A stretch of 64,000 nt of DNA from the NCBI RefSeq assembly GCF_000758605.1, contig NZ_CP009282.1, forward strand, positions 3,782,001 to 3,846,000. Direction: 5' to 3'. Every line of letters starts with the position of its first letter. The first letter of the stretch is position 1. Origin of the DNA: Paenibacillus sp. FSL R5-0912. GTDB taxonomy: Bacteria > Bacillota > Bacilli > Paenibacillales > Paenibacillaceae. Positions 51,992 through 60,962 of this stretch are shown here, one piece after another. A program made the position numbers and the translations under genes. The notes under the pieces are model-generated. The model was not told where the DNA came from and did no database searches. It worked only from the letters and a program-made list of their open reading frames with translations.

Positions 51992-53593
51992 ATGAAAAGG
52001 TTGCTTCATGTCATTTTGGCAATAGGTTTAATGTTGAGTGTAACGCTCACGGGAGGGACGGGCAATTCATCTGCTGCACAAGCTAATACTGTATTGCGTA
52101 TTGGTCTGGGAAGTCTTCCAGAGGTACTTGACCCGGCAGTAATTGCAGATGACAGTTCAGTTACGGTTGTTAAGGGGTTGTTTGAAGGACTGTTCCGCCT
52201 GAATGCTGCCGGCCAGGCTGTTCCGGCAATCGCAAAATCATGGACCCTATCGAATGATGGCCTAATCTATACCTTCACCCTTCGTTCGAATGCGAAATGG
52301 AGCAATGGGCAGCAGGTGCTGGCCTCGGACTTCGAGTATGCCTGGAAGCGGGCGCTCGCTCCGGAAGCAAAGCATGTCTACGCTTTTAATATGTATATGA
52401 TTAATAATGCGCAGAACTACAACGAGGGAATTCTCAAGGATGCTGCCAAAATCGGCGTAAAGGCGTTGGATACAACCACTCTTCAGGTCACATTAAAGGA
52501 GAAGACCTCCTATTTCATTCAGTTGCTTGCGGAGAGCATCTATCTGCCGGTGTACCCGAAGAACGCAAAAGCCAACAGCCAATGGGCATCAGATATTAAA
52601 TCTATGGTAACGAATGGTCCCTTTAAGCTGAAGCAGTGGTCCTATAAAGAAATTGTTCTAGGCAAGAATCCGGATTATTATGCGGCCAAAGAAATCAAGC
52701 TGTCTGAGGTACGCTTGCTTCTGCCAAAAGCCGGAACAGCAAATCCGACGGCTGCTTTCGTCAATAAAGAGGTGGATTGGGTTGGAGGCGGAGGACAAGA
52801 GCTTCTGGATTCATCTTCTTTAGATTACAGAACCTCCAAGCTTACTTATGGAGCGCCCTATGCAACTAATTATTACTATCAATTCAATCTGAATAAGGCT
52901 CCATTCAAGAATCTGAAAATACGTAAGGCATTGGCTATGGCCGTTGACCGCGAAGGTCTGCGTTATGGTACTCCTGCATTTGGAGTTGTTCCCCCAAGCA
53001 TTCATGGAGCGAAGCTGAATTTCAGGTCAGAGGTCTCCGACAAAGCCTACTTAAAAGAAGACGCTGCAATGGCGAAGGTGCTGCTGGAGGAAGGGCTGCG
53101 TGAAGAAGGATTGACCACTCTTCCAGAATTTACAATTATTATGAATGATGAGGGCAACCATGATTCCATCGCAGAATCTGTCATTTCGGATTGGAAAGAG
53201 AAGCTTGGCATTCAGGCAAGTCTTGAGGTGCAGAGCTGGCCGGAGCTGATGGATAACCGGGCGAATCAGAATTTCTCGGTGGCTAGAGCAGGTTGGGGAG
53301 CAGATTTCAATGATCCGGCATCTATGCTGGAGCCGTTCACCTCATGGAGTCCGGATAATGATACAGGCTGGAGCGATGAAGGGTATGACGCTTATCTAAA
53401 GGAAGCCCGGCAAACGGCAGATCCTGTTATACGCATGCAAATCTATACGAAAGCCGAAAAAATGCTTATCGACCAAATGGTAATTCTCCCGCTGTTTTAT
53501 TGTGTTTCCGGTGTACTGCATAATCCTTCAATCCAAAATGTACACGTTGACTATGACGGGTCTATAGCGTTTACAAGAGGGTTTTGGATGTGA
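51992..53593 (+). CDS. Oligopeptide-binding (OppA-like, SBP_bac_5) protein without lipobox
   Basis: A 533-residue extracellular solute-binding protein of family 5: LRIGLGSLPEVLDPAVIADD, LKPGWK-like WSNGQQVLASDFEYAWKRALAP, and YYYQFNLNKAPFKNLKIRKALAMAVDRE are typical of OppA. It starts at ATG 51992 after AAGGGG. The signal peptide (MKRLLHVILAIGLMLSV) reads on into TLTGGTGNSSAAQA with no Cys, so the lipid anchor normal for this family in Gram-positive bacteria is missing. No permease or ATPase gene is adjacent. It is monocistronic with a clear terminator. Confidence 0.88.
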   Translation: MKRLLHVILAIGLMLSVTLTGGTGNSSAAQANTVLRIGLGSLPEVLDPAVIADDSSVTVVKGLFEGLFRLNAAGQAVPAIAKSWTLSNDGLIYTFTLRSNAKWSNGQQVLASDFEYAWKRALAPEAKHVYAFNMYMINNAQNYNEGILKDAAKIGVKALDTTTLQVTLKEKTSYFIQLLAESIYLPVYPKNAKANSQWASDIKSMVTNGPFKLKQWSYKEIVLGKNPDYYAAKEIKLSEVRLLLPKAGTANPTAAFVNKEVDWVGGGGQELLDSSSLDYRTSKLTYGAPYATNYYYQFNLNKAPFKNLKIRKALAMAVDREGLRYGTPAFGVVPPSIHGAKLNFRSEVSDKAYLKEDAAMAKVLLEEGLREEGLTTLPEFTIIMNDEGNHDSIAESVISDWKEKLGIQASLEVQSWPELMDNRANQNFSVARAGWGADFNDPASMLEPFTSWSPDNDTGWSDEGYDAYLKEARQTADPVIRMQIYTKAEKMLIDQMVILPLFYCVSGVLHNPSIQNVHVDYDGSIAFTRGFWM

Positions 53594-53601
53594 ATCTATA
53601 C

Positions 53602-53635
53602 AGGAGCTCGGTATCTTACCGCAGCTCCTTTTTTG
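53602..53635 (+). terminator. Terminator of the OppA-like gene
   Basis: AGGAGCT pairs with AGCTCCT, with an inner GGT/ACC stem, followed by six T. Confidence 0.88.
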
Positions 53636-53711
53636 CATCTAAACGCATCGCAAGACAAGGTATGAATAGAAGTGGTAAAATTTACTCAACTGATTTCACA
53701 GGAGGCAAAAG

Positions 53712-54438
53712 ATGATGCGGATTGAACCCAGAGAGCTCAGCTACAAAGCATTCCCTGCATCGGAAGCGACAGCGGTGGGGATGAAAGTCCTGCCTATGAA
53801 TCCTGACGCGGTCTATTGCAAGGTGCTGCACAATCATACCTATTGCGAGAGAGACGGCCGGCCCCTGCATATGCATCTGATATTACCGTCACAGCATGAA
53901 CGTCCGGAAGAATGCCGGGCAGTTTAATATTGATCCGGAGCAAATCGTAATTTGGGGAGACTCCTCCGGCGGTCATACGGCAGTGATGACGGGGATAACT
54001 CCGCAGGACAAGACGCTCGATACGGATGTGTACAACGGATTTTCCTGCGAAGTGAAGGGAATCATCGACTACTACGGTCCTGCAGATATTACCCGGATGA
54101 ATGAGGCACACTCAACGATGGACCATGCCGGAGCAGATTCTCCCGAAGGCCTGCTGATCGGAGGTCTGAGTGTACTGGTGAATCCGGAGCAGGCGGAACC
54201 AACCATTATTATGAATCATATTTCGCAGGAAGTGGACATTCCGCCCATCCTAATCATCCATGGCAATAAGGATCGTCTGGTCCCTTTTGAGCAAAGTGTG
54301 CTGCTGTATAACGACCTGAAGCAAAAAGGTAAGGATGTTGAGTTCTACAAAATAGAGGGAGCCGATCATGGCGGCCCTGACTTCTGGTCTGATGATGTGC
54401 TCGGTATTGTTCAAGATTTTATTATACGGGGAGGGTGA
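53712..54438 (+). pseudogene. Alpha/beta-hydrolase (esterase) gene broken by internal deletion
   Basis: The first 60 codons (from ATG 53712, AGGAGG upstream) read as an esterase N-terminus ending NHTYCERDGRPLHMHLILP. Coding sense then shifts frame near 53895 and resumes as NVRKNAGQFNIDPEQIVIWGDSSGGHTAV (nucleophile elbow GDSSGG) through HGNKDRLVPFEQS (Asp) and GADHGG (His). The 70 or so residues with the HG oxyanion segment normally between are absent. The second part (53896-54438) alone is an open frame of 180 codons but lacks a full fold. It is probably a recent pseudogene, since the C-terminal half is undamaged. Confidence 0.8.
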
Positions 54439-54547
54439 GGTCATAAGCGGATAACGGTTGTGGCCTTTTTAGAAGGTCTTCACTAATCGTTCAAGATCAA
54501 GCTGTATCCGGCCAGACAACGAAGCATATCTATGTTATTATATGAAA

Positions 54548-54573
54548 TGAATGAATATAAATATATTCATTCA
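54548..54573. promoter_or_regulatory. 26-bp palindrome upstream of the FMN reductase gene
   Basis: TGAATGAATATA and TATATTCATTCA flank two A, giving a near-perfect 26-bp palindrome, the typical shape of a TetR-family operator. It lies 56 bases before the FMN reductase ATG. A similar palindrome with the same outer arms is at 55403-55428. Confidence 0.75.
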
Positions 54574-54628
54574 CAAAAACAAGTCCAAAATATAATTATG
54601 ATCTCATCACTACTCTGGAGGGACAGTC

Positions 54629-55405
54629 ATGAAGAAAGTCACCGCAATTATTGGTAATCAGCAAAAGCATGCGACGTACAGAGCAGTCTGCGAATTTGAA
54701 GCTCAGCTAAGGACATACGGGGAGATTGAGTTTGAGTACATTTTCCTGAAGGATTACAGGCTAGAGTTCTGCCGGGGCTGCAAGGTCTGCTTCAGTAAAG
54801 GCGAAGAATTGTGCCCGCTCAAAGATGACCGGGATGTACTGATCAGGAAGATGGAGCGCTCCGATGGTGTTATTATGGCCACTCCGAATTATGCATTCCA
54901 TGTATCGGCAACGATGAAGAATCTGCTGGACCGGCTGGCTTATGTATTCCATCGGCCGCAGTTCTTCGGCAAGACTTATACAGCGGTCGTCAACCAGGGC
55001 ATTTACGGCGGCAAGGGTATCGTCAAATATCTTAGCAGTATGGGAGAGAATCTGGGCTTTCAGGTGACCCCGGGCTGTGTGCTTCATACGATGGAGCCGA
55101 TAACACAAGCTGCCCAAGAGAAAAATTCACAGCAAATCCGCAAGGCCGCCGCCAGATTCCACAAAGGGCTTATGCGTCCGTCACCTCCAGCGCCCACGTT
55201 ATTTAGACTGATGCTGTTCCGCTTGTCCCGGACCAGTATTCATAATATGCTGGATGACAAGTCCAAAGATTACCGGCATTACAAGGACAACGGCTGGTTT
55301 GAGTCGGCTTATTATGTTAAAGTTCCGCTGGGGCCCTTCAAAAGACTGGCCGGACGCCTATTTGATCTGATCGGTCGAAGAATGGCTAAGAATGCCAAAC
55401 AATGA
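54629..55405 (+). CDS. Flavodoxin-like NAD(P)H-dependent FMN reductase
   Basis: A 258-residue protein of the FMN_red/flavodoxin-fold group: KKVTAIIGNQQKHATYRAVCEF at the start (phosphate loop), ATPNYAFHVSATMKNLLDRLAYV (FMN-binding loop) in the middle, and a Cys-rich segment FCRGCKVCFSKGEELCPL (residues 48-65) as in iron-sulfur flavoproteins, though the spacing is not the classic cluster pattern. GGAGGG precedes the ATG. It is flanked by two similar palindromes and has no cognate regulator in the window. Likely a stress or drug-related quinone/nitro reductase. Confidence 0.85.
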   Translation: MKKVTAIIGNQQKHATYRAVCEFEAQLRTYGEIEFEYIFLKDYRLEFCRGCKVCFSKGEELCPLKDDRDVLIRKMERSDGVIMATPNYAFHVSATMKNLLDRLAYVFHRPQFFGKTYTAVVNQGIYGGKGIVKYLSSMGENLGFQVTPGCVLHTMEPITQAAQEKNSQQIRKAAARFHKGLMRPSPPAPTLFRLMLFRLSRTSIHNMLDDKSKDYRHYKDNGWFESAYYVKVPLGPFKRLAGRLFDLIGRRMAKNAKQ

Positions 55406-55428
55406 ATGAGTACAATTATATTCATTCA
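55403..55428. promoter_or_regulatory. Second 26-bp palindrome, overlapping the FMN reductase stop
   Basis: Outer arms TGAATGA and TCATTCA match those at 54548-54573; four inner positions break symmetry. It begins at the FMN reductase TGA. ATG 55406 inside it opens MSTIIFIHGKWGCVG, like an alpha/beta-hydrolase start, but the similarity ends within about 20 codons, so a downstream gene controlled by the same operator was probably lost. Confidence 0.6.
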
Positions 55429-55488
55429 CGGAAAATGGGGGTGCGTTGGATACGCTGACTTGGCTGAGGCTACTTCAATAGCACAATT

Positions 55489-55530
55489 AAAAAAGAGCTA
55501 TGCCTCCTGCAATAGCAGAGGTCATAGCTC
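55489..55530 (-). terminator. Terminator of the EcsC-like gene
   Basis: On the minus strand GAGCTATGACCTC pairs with GAGG-CATAGCTC and is followed by six T. Confidence 0.85.
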
Positions 55531-55550
55531 TTCAAGACTCACGCAAGAAA

Positions 55551-56534
55551 TCAGCTGTTCAGCAGCTCAGATTTCTTGCGGTCGAATTCCTCTTGCGAAA
55601 TTACGCCCATATCCAGCAGCTGTTTGAACTTCAGCAGTTCATCCGCGGCACTAAATTTCTCCGGTTTCGCAGCAGCTGTTGTTGCCGGTTCTGGTTTGGA
55701 ATCAAACCCTAAGTCAAAGAATTCGCCTTCAATTACATTAATCTCCGAATCTGCAACCGCACGCTGCACCTTATCCCTATCCTGCGCCAGCTGAGCTTCT
55801 GAATAATGATCGCAAGCATCGTACAAAGCTTCCCGCAGGCGGTGTCCCATAGGTTTCATGGAGAAATAGGTCATCCCACCGGAGAGAAGTCCGCCCAGAA
55901 CAGGTATGAACTTGGATGCGCCTTGGGCGAAGGTTTTCTTGGTAATTTTAATCCCGATATAAGAAGAGATTTTCTTCAGCAGCGGGTAATACATCGTTTG
56001 GGCGAAGTCTTGCCGGGTCTGCTCATTCAGTAGCTGCCGGGAATTAGGTGCGTTCAGAATGCGCAGCATCGGAGCAGAGCCGGCCACTCCAAACATAACT
56101 CCCAGATATAATGTAAGCTCACGGCTAACCTGCTCCGAATCCGGGTTGTTGCCTTGCCACAGAGCTGCGCCCCCATACAGGTAGGCTAATTCCTGGGACA
56201 AGCGCATGGCTACGCCAAAAAACTGCAGGGTGTCTGCCGGAATGGTCGCTGCCATGGCTAATCCGCCCGGAAGGCCTGCTGCTGTGGAAGCTGCTGTACT
56301 CAAGATAGTACGCTTTTCAATTAGCGTCTTGGCTAGTTTGTCAATGACCGATAGGCTGATCCCGGCTTCAAGCGGTCCCCGCTCCAGTATGGTACTCATA
56401 TTTCCATAAGTATCATATTTGGCAAACTGCTGTGCAAGGAATTCACTCCGGTCAACCTGTACCCCGGGAAGCTTCACTGCTCCAGCCAAAATCATCTCCA
56501 TCGTCCCTTGTCCAGATTGCTGTTCGTTGGTCAT
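55551..56534 (-). CDS. EcsC family protein with C-terminal SHOCT domain
   Basis: A 327-residue protein. Residues 40-230 carry the EcsC-type helical core with Gly-rich TAAGLPGGLAMAATIPADTLQFF and KFIPVLGGLLSGGMTYFSM (amphipathic or membrane-associated). An acidic/Ala linker follows, then a C-terminal SHOCT domain, ADELLKFKQLLDMGVISQEE followed by FDRKKSELL. SHOCT mediates oligomerisation. EcsC function is unclear; it is not required for Ecs transport. AAGGAG lies 9 bases before ATG 56534. It is divergent from kdpD. Confidence 0.85.
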   Translation of the reverse strand: MTNEQQSGQGTMEMILAGAVKLPGVQVDRSEFLAQQFAKYDTYGNMSTILERGPLEAGISLSVIDKLAKTLIEKRTILSTAASTAAGLPGGLAMAATIPADTLQFFGVAMRLSQELAYLYGGAALWQGNNPDSEQVSRELTLYLGVMFGVAGSAPMLRILNAPNSRQLLNEQTRQDFAQTMYYPLLKKISSYIGIKITKKTFAQGASKFIPVLGGLLSGGMTYFSMKPMGHRLREALYDACDHYSEAQLAQDRDKVQRAVADSEINVIEGEFFDLGFDSKPEPATTAAAKPEKFSAADELLKFKQLLDMGVISQEEFDRKKSELLNS

Positions 56535-56631
56535 CTCAGATCTCCTTAGAATCGGTATGTTGAATTATTTACTCTACAATATTCTGCACCGCCCTGCGGA
56601 TCACCTCCTAAATGATGCCATCCATCACCTC

Positions 56632-56653
56632 ATCTTAATGCAATCTTAATGCC
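56632..56653 (+). promoter_or_regulatory. 11-bp-spaced direct repeat upstream of kdpD
   Basis: ATCTTAATGC occurs twice, at 56632-56641 and 56643-56652, an 11-base period typical of OmpR-family response-regulator sites. A related pair lies at 60253-60273, upstream of the gene after kdpE. It may be a KdpE site. Confidence 0.5.
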
Positions 56654-56759
56654 ACAGCCAATTCCATAATGTCATGCTGATTGTGCACATGATATACTGA
56701 CGCTATCATAAAGAGTACGAACGCACGGCATGATGCTTATATAGGAAGGAACCATTCGA

Positions 56760-59420
56760 ATGGCAGGATACACACCGGCTGAGAATCAGCGGGGCAGGCT
56801 GAAAATATTCTTCGGCTACGCACCCGGTGCAGGCAAGACATGTGCTATGCTCTATGCCGCGCATGAAGAACAAAAGGAAGGTCTTCAGGTGGCCGCAGGC
56901 TTTATTGAATCTCATAACAGAGCAGATACGCAGGAGCTGCTGAACGGGCTGGAGCTTCTACCACCGCTGGACATATCTATTCACGGGGAAAGGGTCCGGG
57001 AGTTTGACATTGACCTCGCGATCCGCAGAAGGCCGCAGCTGATCCTGGTCGATGATCTCGCCCACACCAATGCTCCGGGAGGCCGCCACAAAAGAAGATA
57101 TCAGGATGTGGAGGAGCTGCTGCGGGCTGGAATTCACGTATACACCACGGTAAATGTTGAGCATATAGAGAGTCTGACTGATGTCGTGACCTCCATTACA
57201 GGTATTCCTGTGCTGGAGCGTATTCCGGACAGCGTATTTGACCGTGCAGATCTGGTGGAGTTTGTGGATGTCGGACCCGGCGAGCTGATTGAACGTTTCC
57301 AGAAAGGCCGGATATACCCGGATGAAGAGCTGCAGCAGAGACATGCAGGTTTGTTCATCCCCGAAAAACTGCTTGCCCTGCGGGAAATTGCACTGCGCTA
57401 TACAGCTGACCAGCTGAACAGGATCGCCGTACAGCTTGGGGAGAAGGCGGTCAGTGCTACCTTTTATACGAAGGATCATATACTGGTCTGCCTGTCCTCG
57501 GCAATCTCCAGCAAGAAGGTGATCCGCACTGCAGCCAGAATGGCCGATGCCCTGCATGGAACGTTCACGGCACTGTATGTGGAAACGTCTAGGACGAAAG
57601 AATTAACAGTCAAGAACAAGGCAGAGCTGCGAGAGAATCTGAGATTGGCAGAACAGCTTGGAGCACAGGTCGCGACAGTCTATGGGGAGGATGTTCCCGG
57701 ACAAATTGCCGAATACGCCAAAACAAGCCGGGTCTCCAAGATCGTTCTGGGGCGTTCTCAGCACAAAACCCGCTGGCCGGCCAAATATACCATTGTCGAC
57801 AAGCTGTCGGCGTCCGCTCCGAATATTGATATTTACATTATTCCGGATAATGGGCCTTCCTTGTACAAAAAGTTCCCGCAATATGCCAAATCTCCGCTTC
57901 TGACGCTGGCTGATACCGGTAAAACGATAGGCATCCTGCTGGTCTGTACATTGATCGGGTTATGGTTCAAGTATCTAGGCTTCAGTGAAGCGAATATTAT
58001 CAACGTGTATATCCTGGGTGTTCTGCTGGATGCGATGGTTACGAAAGGGCGGCTGTACAGCGCAGCTACTTCGATTTTGAGTGTGCTTGTATTTAATTAT
58101 TTGTTTACTGAGCCTTTATTCTCTCTGCAAGCCTATGATTCCGGTTACCCAGTGACTTTTCTGGTCATGCTGTCAGCCTCGTTTATCACGAGCACACTGA
58201 CCTTGCGGGTGAAGGAACAAGCCAGGGAATCCGCACAAAAGGCTTACCGGACTGAGGTTCTGCTGGAGACCAGCCGGAAGCTGCAGCAGGCCAAGGATAC
58301 CCCGGCGATCATCAACGAAACGGCATTGCAAATGCTCAAGCTGCTGGACCGGAGCATTATTATCTATGGGGTAGTGGAGGGTGAGCTTGCCGAACCACTG
58401 ATTTTTGCCAAGGAGGAAGCCGCAGTTGATCCGCAGAGCTGTATCTTCGATGATGAACGCAGAGTGGCGGAGTGGGTGCTGCAAAATAACAAACGGGCAG
58501 GAGCTTCAACTGATACTTTCTCAGCCGCTCATTGTCTGTATCATGCGGTGCGCGGAGGGGATACGGTCTTTGCGGTGGCGGGCATCGTAATGGAGCAGGA
58601 AGAACCGCTGGAGGTTTTTGAGAAAAGCCTGATGATTGCCATGCTGGGTGAATGTGCCCTTGCCCTGGAGAAAGATAAGCTGAATGAGAAGCAAAAGGAA
58701 ATCTCTCTGCAAATCCAGCAGGAACAGCTGCGTACCAATCTACTGCGGGGCATTTCACATGATCTGCGCACACCGCTTACGAGTATTTCCGGCAATGCGG
58801 GCATACTGATCGGCAACTCGATGGTCCTGAATGAAGAGCAGAAGAAGGAACTGTATAACGATATCTACGATGATTCCATGTGGCTGATCAATCTGGTGGA
58901 GAATCTGCTGTCCATTACCCGGATCGATAACGGCGCTCTTCACCTGAATTTTCAGGCGGAGCTGCTGGAGGAAGTGATTGCCGAGGCGCTGCTGCATGTA
59001 AACCGCAATAAGGATGAGCATCATATTGAGATCCGGCTGGAGGATGAGCTGCTCATGGCCAGAATGGATTCACGGCTGATTATTCAGGTCATCATCAATC
59101 TGGTGGATAACGCGATTAAATATACTCCGCCCGCGTCACAGATAACGGTATCCGCCAGACTCGAGGCGGGCTGGGTGGTAGTGGAGGTCGCTGATGATGG
59201 CCCCGGCATTTCACCTGAAGCCAAAGCCAAGGTGTTCGAGATGTTCTACACGGCAGACAACGTGCGCGGAGACGGCAGGCGCGGATTAGGCCTAGGACTG
59301 GCACTCTGCAAGTCGATTATCCACGCCCATGGCGGTAATATTGAATTACGAGATCATGCACCGCAGGGGACGGTATTCAGCTTCACCCTGCAGGCAGAAG
59401 AGGTGAATGTCCATGAATAA
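56760..59420 (+). CDS. kdpD: KdpD-type potassium sensor histidine kinase
   Basis: An 886-residue KdpD. Residues 10-220: KdpD N-terminal domain with Walker A GYAPGAGKT (19-27). 240-370: USP-like domain, with VLGRSQHKTRWPAKYT. 390-500: four membrane helices (DUF4118). 510-650: GAF-like domain. 655-885: kinase, with His667 in GISHDLRTPLTS, NLVDNAIKYTPP and GRRGLGLGLALCKS. It senses K+ limitation and c-di-AMP in other Bacillota through the USP domain. AGGAAGG lies upstream of the ATG. Its stop overlaps the kdpE start. Confidence 0.95.
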   Translation: MAGYTPAENQRGRLKIFFGYAPGAGKTCAMLYAAHEEQKEGLQVAAGFIESHNRADTQELLNGLELLPPLDISIHGERVREFDIDLAIRRRPQLILVDDLAHTNAPGGRHKRRYQDVEELLRAGIHVYTTVNVEHIESLTDVVTSITGIPVLERIPDSVFDRADLVEFVDVGPGELIERFQKGRIYPDEELQQRHAGLFIPEKLLALREIALRYTADQLNRIAVQLGEKAVSATFYTKDHILVCLSSAISSKKVIRTAARMADALHGTFTALYVETSRTKELTVKNKAELRENLRLAEQLGAQVATVYGEDVPGQIAEYAKTSRVSKIVLGRSQHKTRWPAKYTIVDKLSASAPNIDIYIIPDNGPSLYKKFPQYAKSPLLTLADTGKTIGILLVCTLIGLWFKYLGFSEANIINVYILGVLLDAMVTKGRLYSAATSILSVLVFNYLFTEPLFSLQAYDSGYPVTFLVMLSASFITSTLTLRVKEQARESAQKAYRTEVLLETSRKLQQAKDTPAIINETALQMLKLLDRSIIIYGVVEGELAEPLIFAKEEAAVDPQSCIFDDERRVAEWVLQNNKRAGASTDTFSAAHCLYHAVRGGDTVFAVAGIVMEQEEPLEVFEKSLMIAMLGECALALEKDKLNEKQKEISLQIQQEQLRTNLLRGISHDLRTPLTSISGNAGILIGNSMVLNEEQKKELYNDIYDDSMWLINLVENLLSITRIDNGALHLNFQAELLEEVIAEALLHVNRNKDEHHIEIRLEDELLMARMDSRLIIQVIINLVDNAIKYTPPASQITVSARLEAGWVVVEVADDGPGISPEAKAKVFEMFYTADNVRGDGRRGLGLGLALCKSIIHAHGGNIELRDHAPQGTVFSFTLQAEEVNVHE

Positions 59421-60129
59421 ACCTTTGATACTTGTGGTAGAGGATGACAAACCTATCCGCAAGCTGATTACAACAACACTGGAGACCCAAGGCTATAAAT
59501 ATCATACCGCAGAGACAGGGGAAGCTTCGATTCTAGAGGCCGTGTCCAGTCAGCCGGATATCATGATTCTGGATTTGGGGCTGCCCGATATGGATGGTGT
59601 TGATATTATCCGAAAGGTCCGGGCCTGGTCCAATATTCCGATTATTGTGGTCAGTGCGCGCAGTGAAGACCGGGACAAAATTGAAGCGCTCGATGCGGGG
59701 GCTGATGATTATCTGACTAAGCCGTTTAGCGTGGAGGAGCTGCTGGCCAGGCTGCGGGTTAGTCTACGCCGGATCCGGGGAGACAGCGAGAAGCTGATGA
59801 AGGATTCGTCTGTTTTTACCAACGGGAATTTGCGAATCGATTACTCGGCAGGCTGTGTCTGGATGGAGGATGAAGAAATCCATCTGACGCCGATAGAATA
59901 TAAGCTGCTGTGCCTGCTGGCCAAGAATGTGGGTAAGGTATTAACCCATAATTACATCCTGCATGAAATCTGGGGCAGCCCTACGTATGATATTCCGGCA
60001 CTGCGTGTATTTATGGCTACACTCCGGAAGAAGATCGAGAGTACACCCTCACAGCCGAAGATTATCCAGACGCATATTGGTGTCGGTTACCGGATGCTTC
60101 AGGCAGGAGACGACAGCAAGGTGATCTGA
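59413..60129 (+). CDS. kdpE: KdpE response regulator
   Basis: A 238-residue OmpR-family regulator: Asp54 in MILDLGLPDMDG, Lys in TKPFS, and a winged helix with HLTPIEYKLLCLLAKNVG and THIGVGYRM at the end. GAGGTGA lies 8 to 10 bases before ATG 59413; ATG 59407 is a possible start two codons earlier. It overlaps kdpD by 8 bases. Its usual target kdpFABC is not in the window; direct repeats upstream of kdpD and at 60253-60273 are candidate sites. Confidence 0.93.
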   Translation: MNKPLILVVEDDKPIRKLITTTLETQGYKYHTAETGEASILEAVSSQPDIMILDLGLPDMDGVDIIRKVRAWSNIPIIVVSARSEDRDKIEALDAGADDYLTKPFSVEELLARLRVSLRRIRGDSEKLMKDSSVFTNGNLRIDYSAGCVWMEDEEIHLTPIEYKLLCLLAKNVGKVLTHNYILHEIWGSPTYDIPALRVFMATLRKKIESTPSQPKIIQTHIGVGYRMLQAGDDSKVI

Positions 60130-60174
60130 ACCGGCTGGCGGAATTCGCACAGCTGCGGTCCCCAATAACATTCT

Positions 60175-60205
60175 TAACCATGTCCTTAACAGACATGGTT
60201 ATTTG
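60175..60205 (+). terminator. Hairpin after kdpE
   Basis: TAACCATGTC and GACATGGTTA are perfect 10-base arms around CTTAACA, followed by TTTGTCGTT. The T tract is modest, so it may only attenuate. Confidence 0.6.
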
Positions 60206-60252
60206 TCGTTCCAGCTATGGAGGCGCTAACTGGAGCGGTTGTGCTACCGGCA

Positions 60253-60273
60253 TTTTAACGAAATCTTAATTCG
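60253..60273 (+). promoter_or_regulatory. 11-bp-spaced direct repeat upstream of the 108-residue gene
   Basis: ATTTTAAC at 60253 and ATCTTAAT at 60264 are related 8-base units with an 11-base period, resembling the pair upstream of kdpD at 56632-56652. It lies about 85 bases before ATG 60358. Confidence 0.4.
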
Positions 60274-60357
60274 CTGAAGCAAACCCTAACCCTGAATTAA
60301 TGGCATGAGTGGTACGCTGAAGCGGAAGTGATACACAGAAGAAGGAAGGCAATGTAA

Positions 60358-60684
60358 ATGGATCTGATGTTTAGAAATATTGGTCTGCTCACGGTCATAA
60401 CAACATTACTGGTTCTGATCAAAAAGAGATACGACTGGATCGGTCTGCAGCAGGAAGGCTGCTATGAGAACTGTGATGTATATAAAGCAGCGGACCGGTT
60501 CGCTAATGGAGCGTCTCCAGAGGAGGTCAGGGCGATTCTCGTTGACAGCTTCGAGTTCGATCTAAAGGGGCCGGAACAGATTCTTGCCCGGGCGTTGCCC
60601 CGCAGAATGGAACCGGACGGAGGACATCGGGCTTTTATCCAGGCGGTCAATCAGGAGCTGGGTGAGGAAATTTACCGCTCATAA
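60358..60684 (+). CDS. Small membrane-anchored protein of unknown function
   Basis: A 108-residue protein with one N-terminal helix (about 8-21), then a soluble domain: KKRYDWIGLQQEGCYENCDVYKAADRFANG, with two Cys four apart, and an acidic helical C-terminus. No family is recognised. GAAGGAAGG lies 8 bases before ATG. The position 228 bases after kdpE, with a possible KdpE-type direct repeat in between, suggests membership in the Kdp regulon, but this is inference. Confidence 0.65.
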   Translation: MDLMFRNIGLLTVITTLLVLIKKRYDWIGLQQEGCYENCDVYKAADRFANGASPEEVRAILVDSFEFDLKGPEQILARALPRRMEPDGGHRAFIQAVNQELGEEIYRS

Positions 60685-60962
60685 TTCAGAAGAATGCACA
60701 CGGATAGTCATGGTCCATTCGCAGAAAAGCCCCTGTAGGAGAAGCAATCATCGGCCAGTCGCGCACACCTCTATGGCGTGCGTTGTGGAATGAAGAAGAT
60801 CCGCTGGGCCTGGGCCCAAGCTTATTAATAGACAATCACCTGCACTATGTTCATAAATGTACAGACATGCCCGCATTGGCAATTGCGCATCATCCCCTCT
60901 GCTGATAATCTAATGAACAGATGTTCAGAAAAGAACAAATGTTTGAAGATGAGAGGGGATTA

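Noticed and set aside
55406-55627. A functional 73-codon gene starting MSTIIFIHGKWGCVG
   Set aside because: It begins like an alpha/beta-hydrolase but loses all similarity within 20 codons and then runs through the EcsC-like terminator; read as a leftover start.
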